Shown in pieces: positions 58,481 through 64,000 of a stretch of DNA of 64,000 bases. Position numbers and translations under genes: made by a program. The notes under the pieces are model-generated. The model did not search any database and was not told the origin of the DNA. It saw only the letters and a program-made list of their open reading frames with translations. The DNA is taken from contig CM040428.1 of the NCBI GenBank assembly GCA_022702705.1, positions 113,568,183 through 113,632,182 of the forward strand. Direction: 5' to 3'. The DNA comes from Papilionanthe hookeriana x Papilionanthe teres (lineage: Eukaryota > Streptophyta > Magnoliopsida > Asparagales > Orchidaceae). Positions within the stretch are counted from its first letter, which is position 1, and each line of letters begins with the position of its first letter.

Positions 58481-58490
58481 GATACCTTTG
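58481..58490 (-). promoter_or_regulatory. Splice-donor-like site (LTR-B)
   Basis: Minus strand CAAAG|GTATC, about 140 bp after the TATA box in this shorter leader. The surrounding bases are diverged from Tat1, yet AAAG|GTAT is unchanged. Confidence 0.45.
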
Positions 58491-58622
58491 TCCAAGAGGT
58501 GAGGCCTCAATTGGAAATGGTTTGATTGAGCTTGGGAGTGCTTGGAGAAGCTTTGGGAACAATTTGGCAGGGTCTCCCCAAGGTAATCTTTCTTCTCTCC
58601 TCTTTTGGCCATGAGAGGTGAG

Positions 58623-58631
58623 TTTAAATAG
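58623..58631 (-). promoter_or_regulatory. LTR promoter TATA box (LTR-B)
   Basis: Minus strand CTATTTAAA (CCTCTATTTAAACTC), the same word as in the other three Tat LTR copies. Confidence 0.62.
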
Positions 58632-60528
58632 AGGAGCTTATGGGTGATCATGGGGGTTGGCATGGTTCATTAACCAAGGTTTTTGGTCGAGAAAAACTCA
58701 CTTGATTCAGACTTTGATCTTGGTGCAATCAATTGGGTTATGCCATGTGTAAAGGCATGGGTTTAAGTGGTGTTGGTGTAAGGTCCATTTTTGGGTCAAT
58801 TTGGGTTAATTCATGGTTTGGGCTTGGTTCACTCACCAAGGCTTGATTTGGGCTGATGGGAGATCAATTAGGTCAGTCCCCCTTTAGGTGGAGAAATCCC
58901 CATCCAAGGTGATTAGGATAAGCATGGGTAAGGGTGTGACATAAAAGTGTTAAAAGGCTTTATTAAGAGAGGTGGAAAGTGGTTCACCCTTCTCCCCAAG
59001 ATGGTATGGTGAGGTGAGCATGACCCTCATGGCTAGCATATGGCTTAGGGCAAAGCTTTATGGCTCACATTTGGCTCCTCCATGGCTCACCTTTGGCTTG
59101 GGAGCTTTCATGAAAGGGGATTTTAAAATATTTTAGATTTTTGTGAAAATTGTCAAGATGCTTGATTTGGAATAATTTGATGATGAATTTGGAACCTTAG
59201 GCAAATCATTTAATCAAAGGGATGATGAAATAATAATTGGCATGTGGGCTTTTGAGTGGATTTGGGCTAATTAAAGTGATTTAGCTCATGGGCTTAATTT
59301 TGGACCTTTAAATTTGGGGTAAACTTGGGCTTGAGTTTGGGTTAGGTTTGGGTCAAAATTTGGGCTAAGTGAATGTTGAGTTTGGTTTAGAAAAGTGTTA
59401 TGAAGAGTTTGGAAAATATTTGGAGTGATTTTGAATTGAATTGGATGATCAATTTGGTGGATTTGGACATAGGGTCAATTTTGAGCTTTAAAGGCAATTT
59501 TGGATTTTTTAATCAAATTGGGTTAAATTGACAAAATTTGGGTATGTGGTAGTTGAACAAAATGATGTGGAGAATATTTTGGAATTTTTGGGATTTTTTT
59601 GGGACTTTTTTGAATTTTCAAAATTATTAGCTATGAAGGGCATTTTGGTAATTTTGGGGAGTTTGGGGGTAAGTGGTCCAAAAGGCTAAATTAAAGGCTC
59701 GAGGTGGTTTAGAAAGAAATTTGGAGTCAAAAAAAGGTGTACGGGGTCATTTTTTATTTATGTGGAAGGTTTTATGAATCCCGGAGCGTTTTTTAAGTAT
59801 CGGTTATTTTGGCCCCGAGGGGCCCAAAGGTAGCTCAGAAGTATGGCATGTTTACAGTCAAACTTCTAGATTTAACGAGAGGAATGCGCTGGAATGATTT
59901 TTTTTGGGAGCCCGGGTGACTGCGAAGTTTTGAGTTTCGGGACCCTTTTCAGGGGCAAATTGGTAATTTTGGGAGAGTTTAGGGGCCGGGGGTTAAAAAT
60001 TGAAATTTTGGGAAAAATAAAGATTGATTAAATGTGAGTAAAATGAAACCATTTTGGTTAATCCATGAAGTCATGTTAAGCTCACAAAAGCCATGAGAGG
60101 ACTCTTAGACATTCAATATGTTGTTCCTAACCCTCTTAGCCAGGGGCTTAGGGGTTGAGGTCCATCCATATGAGTTACCTACATGAGTCCGGAAGCCAAG
60201 TTGGGTAAGAGTGATTTTAGGATTTAGAATGTATGTGAGAGTGTGGTGTGTGCAAGCTGAACCTCACCAAGACCAGGCCACCCAGGGTTGTCCTAAGGCT
60301 TGACCATCCTATATGAACTCATCCTTGCACCTCCACACTTGACTTTCAACCTTCCAAAGGGGTTTGGAGGTTTATGGTCATATGTGGGGTTCAAGAAGAG
60401 TTAAGAGGTCTCTGAATTTTTAAGTGGTGGGTTTCATTTCTAGTCCTCTTCGATAGTCAAGGAGAAGTCTTATGGCTAGATCCTAAGCACTAATGAGAGA
60501 AAAGACCTCACCAAAAATGAGGTCGACA

Positions 60529-60533
60529 ACCCT
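60529..60533. repeat. Target site duplication ACCCT, right copy
   Basis: Identical to 40495-40499 and directly next to the TGTCGACC end of LTR-B. Confidence 0.9.
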
Positions 60534-61225
60534 TCGCGCTATCATCCTTGATTTTGTTTGTGATCCGCTTCTTTCTCCATTCTCGTCGTGGTGGCTTCCT
60601 CGGCGAAGCCTTAATCTTGCATTGGACTGGCGGTAGACTCCGGACAGGTAGCTTTCTTTGGAGTAGATGGGATCTGGTCCAGGACTTTCTTGAGCTAGTT
60701 CCAAATTGTGCTCCATCCGCCTTTGCCAGTATATGGATTAATCGGAGAGATTGGCTCAGCTAAAATCACGTTTATAGAGCCTCTTTCGGGTTCTTTCAAG
60801 TATTCCTTTGGTATCGTTATATTCCCTTCCTTGTAATCCGCTCGAGCCAATCCTTGAAACTGAAGCAGCTTTTTATGTTGTGTCTGAGCATCCTGTGGTA
60901 AGGGCAGAGGTTTAGCTGATCCTTCTTGTCCGTCTCTTCTGGCTTCTTCGGCTCAGGCAATCTAAACTCGGGCAACTTCATTAAATTATTGAACATCTTT
61001 GCTACGGCATCATCTTTGAAGGTGTAGCTTCTGTGCAGCCGTTCTGATATTGTTGGACCGTGTTGTCCTTCTGTCCTGTATGACCTGTGCTGCTGACCAG
61101 ACTGACTACTCTGCTGTGCACGAGGCTGACCATACTGCTGAGGTTGAATGTACTAAGGCGGCTAACTGTGCTGCTGCTCAGACTGAATCCTCATTGGCTA
61201 CTTTCCTTTGTCGACCGATGCCACT
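60534..61225 (-). pseudogene. gag: Tat2 gag, middle and zinc-knuckle part
   Basis: Minus strand. From the right: a Q-rich stretch (QQYGQPRAQQSSQSGQQ), SYTFKDDAVAKMFNNLMK, FRLPEPKKPEE, then the knuckle CPYHRMLRHNIKSC (around 60905), matching Tat1 15225-15535. A frameshift follows before the ITIPKEY-type segment. The end, near 60534, corresponds to about 15880 of Tat1, which fits the sequence resuming at 40499. On the right it is cut by Athila3. Confidence 0.8.
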
Positions 61226-63211
61226 TGACCCGACCCGCAATTATGCAGTAAATTAACCTCCAAAAGATGGCCAAAAACTTGACCCGATTTATAAATAGTG
61301 GCTAGTATACAAAATCTTAAATGATATAAAAATTAAAAAATATTTTACACACTAGGGGTACTACGCAAGTATACGTATCGCTTCAAGTAATATAAAGTTT
61401 TCTTTAAAAACCCCAGTATCGATCTCACGAGGAAGTGAAGTAAGAGGTCTTTAGTCAAATTCTAGTCTACTACTAATAGTCCTTAGTTTGGAATGTCGAT
61501 TAAAATTGTGTTTTAACAAGCAACTACTCCTAAATGCAAGTGTTAAATGTAAAGATAGTAACTACAACTAAATGCAAATAATAATTCTAAAGATAACCCT
61601 TTTTGGATGAATTGGTTTGGAGAATTTTGAGATACTAAAAACTAAAATTCTTATGTAATGAAATAGATAATGTATAAGAATGGGATGCATTAAATATTGT
61701 ATGTAACAAATAGAAGCAATCTTATTCTTTACCCTTTGGTTCAGGCATAAAGAACATTGACAAATCATATGCTTGGTTACTGAATCTGCGACTAGGCTGA
61801 AGGATACCGGCTCTCACTTCGAAGATCCCACGTTCTCCTCGCCTGAGGGCAAACATCTAGACTTCAGCACCCAAACGATAGGACTGAATTAAGGATTTTA
61901 GTCTGTCACTCTAAAATCTCCAATTCTACGCCCGATAATTATATTTCCTATTTATTTGCATTCAATCCCCATGAACTTCACCATCCATGGAATTTGAATG
62001 TGATTCCACTTTGTTGAGAATTACACCGCCCATTCAGGACAATGCAATTACAATGAATTTTAACAATACAATGGGCCCTTATTGTAATGTAAATGAAGTG
62101 CAAGTAAAAACAATCACAATTATAATTAAAATATCTTTTAGCAAGCATCTCAATATCCTAATCATGAATCCTACTCATTGCAAAAGAAAAGTAGAAAGGA
62201 AACAATGACATAATTTTCTTATGTCACTATTTCCAAAGAAGAATAAAGAGTAAGAAAGATACATCACAAAGCACAAAACAAAAACACAACGAAAACTTCA
62301 TTAAACCAAAGCAAATCCACTATGTAAGTGTTTACAAAATCATAAGATAACGAAGAACAATACTTAGCTTTTCCCCTTGAAAGAAAGATGAATATCTCTC
62401 CCATAAAGTCTCCCGTCGATCCATGCATTGCTAGTACAATCCCTTACAAATTCTCTCAAAATCTCCTCTCCAATCTCTGCAAAAGAGTAGAAATCTGCAT
62501 TTCTACTCTTAATCTAAGAATCCTAAACATTCTCCAAGATTTTCCAAACATTCCTCTCCTTTTTTCTCTCTTTTTCTCTTCACTTTTCCAACATAAATTC
62601 ACAATTTTAAAGAGTATGGACGAAGTTTGAAGAGTTGCCATAAACACCCCTTCGAAAAAGCGTCCAAATACGTTCAATTTCGGCCATAACCGCCCAAAGT
62701 CGTTCTAGAATCTTCCCGGGCACCGTCGGCGGGTTTGAGGTTGCTGTCGGCGAGCTTTTCAGGCATTTTTCAGCCTTCCCCAAAAAAACCAACCGTCGGC
62801 GAGTTCGAGGGCGCCGTCAGGGGGTAGGCTCGACGCAGCTCCACCGTTTTGCTCCGTTTGGCTCCGTTTTAGCTCCAATTCGCCCCGTTTCAGTTGCGTT
62901 GCGTTCGTAACAGATAGACCTACAAAAAAAGCATAAAAACAACTTTTCTTTGAAGTGTAATCTCATTCAAAAATATGTAAGAAGTATAAAATATATTAAG
63001 CATAAAAAGACTTATCGAAAGGTGTCAGGGCAAAATTTCATTTCTTGCTCATTTTTGCTCCAGATTGCACCTTTTTTGCTTCTTTTTGCTCCAATCACCA
63101 TTTCTTGTACCTAAAATCAAGAAATATACAAAATACCTTCTTTTAAATTGTAATATCATAAAAAATGAGAAAATTCATATAGCAAAAATCGTATATATTT
63201 TAGGCGTGTCA
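61226..63211 (-). repeat. Athila3 3' LTR (1986 bp)
   Basis: On the minus strand it starts TGACACGCC and ends GGTCGGGTCA. It shares the ACCCCTAGTGTGTAAAA and TTGGCCATCTTTTGG regions with Athila1. In place of the GGCGCCTAGGCG words it has GCCGTCGGCGAG-type words (62717-62816). It lacks the ACTAGTAGGGCC block of the other copies. Open frames inside (62456-62677 and others) are not conserved. Confidence 0.82.
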
Positions 63212-64000
63212 AAATCCCCCAAACTTAACTGTTACTTGTCCTTAAGTAACATTATAACTTTAAAAATAAAATATGTTAACTTGTGGTTGTGGGTTTCAAT
63301 AGAGTTTCCTATAATTTCATTTTAGAAATATTATAGTATAAAATAAGAGAAATTCTAGCAAATCAACCTAGGACTAGAGTGTAAGAATATCTCATATTCA
63401 ACTTAGGAATCCTGATTTTCTATTTACTTCAAAAGTTATTGAAAATTATCAAACTAAAGATTCATAGAAAGTATAAAAATAGAATTTAAGCACCTTATCT
63501 ATACCAATTTAACCAATACCTTTTGAAATAAGAATAATCTTAGAATTTTTTTTAAGTCTTTTCACTTAAAAAGATTCAAGTGAAACCAATTTTTTATTAG
63601 ACTTCTCCTCCAATTTCTCCTCACTTATTTTCTCTTTTTTTTTTCTTTCGGGATCATTTTCAATCCCTTTTTTTCACCTTTTTTTTCTTTCTTTCGGGAT
63701 CATTTTTAATCCCTTTTTTCACTTTTGTTTATGTGAGGATTACTATATCTGGATAAGCCTTTAATAATTTTGAATTTCACTATCCTCTCTCTAAAATCCA
63801 AAACTCAAAACTTTCCCTCACTTTTTATAAGTGTAAGTATTAGTTCAAAAAAGGTTTTCAATAAAGGCTCAATTCTCATTAAGTATAAATCTAAGAATTT
63901 TAGCTTTTCAAATATTCAACTCCTTTCTACCATAAATAGATAAATCATTTTTCCAATGTTTCCTACAAAATATCTTAACTCTAGAACAATTTCTTCACAT
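63212..64000 (-). promoter_or_regulatory. Athila3 3' untranslated region
   Basis: Minus strand: polypurine tract AAGTTTGGGGGATTT (63212-63226), hairpin GTTACTTAAGGACAAGTAAC (63231-63250), conserved block (63736-63755) and, between them, a duplicated unit with the small hairpin GGGAT...ATCCC (63642-63722). No gene in this 789-bp stretch. Confidence 0.75.

Larger units (their letters stand above)
40500..60528 (-). mobile_element. LTR-B, solo Tat LTR inside Tat2 gag, carrying Athila2
   Basis: Minus-strand LTR beginning TGTCGACCTC (60528 downward) and ending CCGTACA at 40500, flanked by ACCCT on both sides. Without Athila2 and its extra GTGGC it is 6648 bp (40500-41924 plus 55306-60528). It aligns throughout with the Tat1 LTR in inverted orientation, but is the most diverged copy. 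No primer site follows its 3' end; Tat2 gag lies on both sides, so it is a solo LTR and not Tat2's own LTR. Confidence 0.9.
55306..60528 (-). repeat. LTR-B, 5' part
   Basis: Inverted continuation of LTR-B: ATTTGAACATC-type and AAATT-type tracts (55915-56345), the CTCAGTGAGCAATAGGG region near 58035, donor-like site (58481-58490), TATA (58623-58631), a GGTTTGGGC-rich part (58760-59700) that is the complement of the C/A-rich part in the plus copies, and the start TGTCGACCTC at 60528. Frames such as 58040-58363 and 58448-58663 are not conserved. No gene seen. Confidence 0.88.
33930..61225 (-). mobile_element. Tat2, old degenerate Tat element, split by LTR-B
   Basis: Minus-strand internal region of a second Tat element. 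Reading 5' to 3' it runs 61225 to 60529 (gag with zinc knuckle), is cut by LTR-B (60528 to 40500), and resumes at 40499 down to 33930 (gag end, PR, RT, RNase H, aRNH, INT, post-pol ORF). Both outer ends are cut: by Athila3 at 61226 and by the Athila1 LTR at 33929. Its LTRs and primer site are not in the window. It is more decayed than Tat1, with changed catalytic residues in RT and PR. Confidence 0.85.
61226..64000 (-). mobile_element. Athila3, 3' end of an Athila-lineage element (continues right)
   Basis: Minus-strand LTR (61226-63211) preceded on that strand by a polypurine tract, hairpin and conserved 3' block (63212-64000). It interrupts Tat2 gag at 61225/61226. The five bases CCACT (61221-61225) are the expected left target duplication; the other copy should lie beyond the window. 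Confidence 0.85.

Noticed and set aside
40500..60528. LTR-B as the 5' LTR of Tat2
   Set aside because: No primer site follows it, Tat2 gag lies on both sides in register, and ACCCT flanks it.
60483..60763. Independent host gene at the right edge of LTR-B
   Set aside because: The sequence aligns with Tat gag downstream of the zinc knuckle in minus orientation; other-frame reading explains the open frame.

Overview
The window is repetitive nuclear DNA of a seed plant, most likely a dicot. I see no ordinary host gene, no tRNA or rRNA gene, and no bacterial or organellar sequence. Nearly all of the 64 kb belongs to two lineages of Ty3/gypsy LTR retrotransposons nested in one another. One is Tat-like (tRNA-Arg primer site, a second 'archaic' RNase H, extra ORFs before gag and after pol). 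The other is Athila-like (tRNA-Asp primer site, conserved post-integrase motif, long 3' untranslated region).

Layout. (1) 1-29917, plus strand: Tat1, a nearly complete Tat element with LTRs of about 7.3 kb. Its 5' LTR begins left of the window and is split by a 7428-bp solo LTR (LTR-A, 490-7917, target duplication GTATG). Inside are a primer site, a leader ORF, degenerate gag-PR-RT-RNaseH-aRNaseH-INT, an intact 327-codon post-pol ORF (21589-22572) and the 3' LTR. (2) 29918-33929, plus: the 3' end of Athila1, into which Tat1 inserted. (3) 33930-40499 and 60529-61225, minus: two halves of an older degenerate Tat element, Tat2. (4) 40500-60528, minus: a 6.65-kb solo Tat LTR (LTR-B, target duplication ACCCT) that split Tat2 inside gag. 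(5) 41925-55300, plus: Athila2, a full-length 13.4-kb element (target duplication GTGGC) inside LTR-B. (6) 61226-64000, minus: the 3' LTR and 3' internal region of Athila3, continuing to the right.

Order of events. Tat2 is oldest. LTR-B, Athila1 and Athila3 each interrupt it. Athila2 lies inside LTR-B, Tat1 inside Athila1, and LTR-A inside Tat1, so nesting is four levels deep on the left. All gag-pol genes are broken by stops and frameshifts, many of them the kind methyl-cytosine decay leaves, so none of these elements should be autonomous now.

Most interesting content. The post-pol ORF of Tat1 ends in a 67-residue segment that looks like part of a plant ALKBH9/10-type RNA demethylase, and Tat2 carries a diverged copy of it. 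The N-terminal part of this ORF is a paralogue of the leader ORF before gag. Both ORFs start just after splice-acceptor-like sites, and all four Tat LTRs keep a splice-donor-like site about 0.4 kb after a TATA box. This suggests a retrovirus-like spliced expression scheme. The Tat LTRs also hold three stem-loops with compensating changes, and the Athila copies share a conserved 3' block and a perfect hairpin before the polypurine tract.
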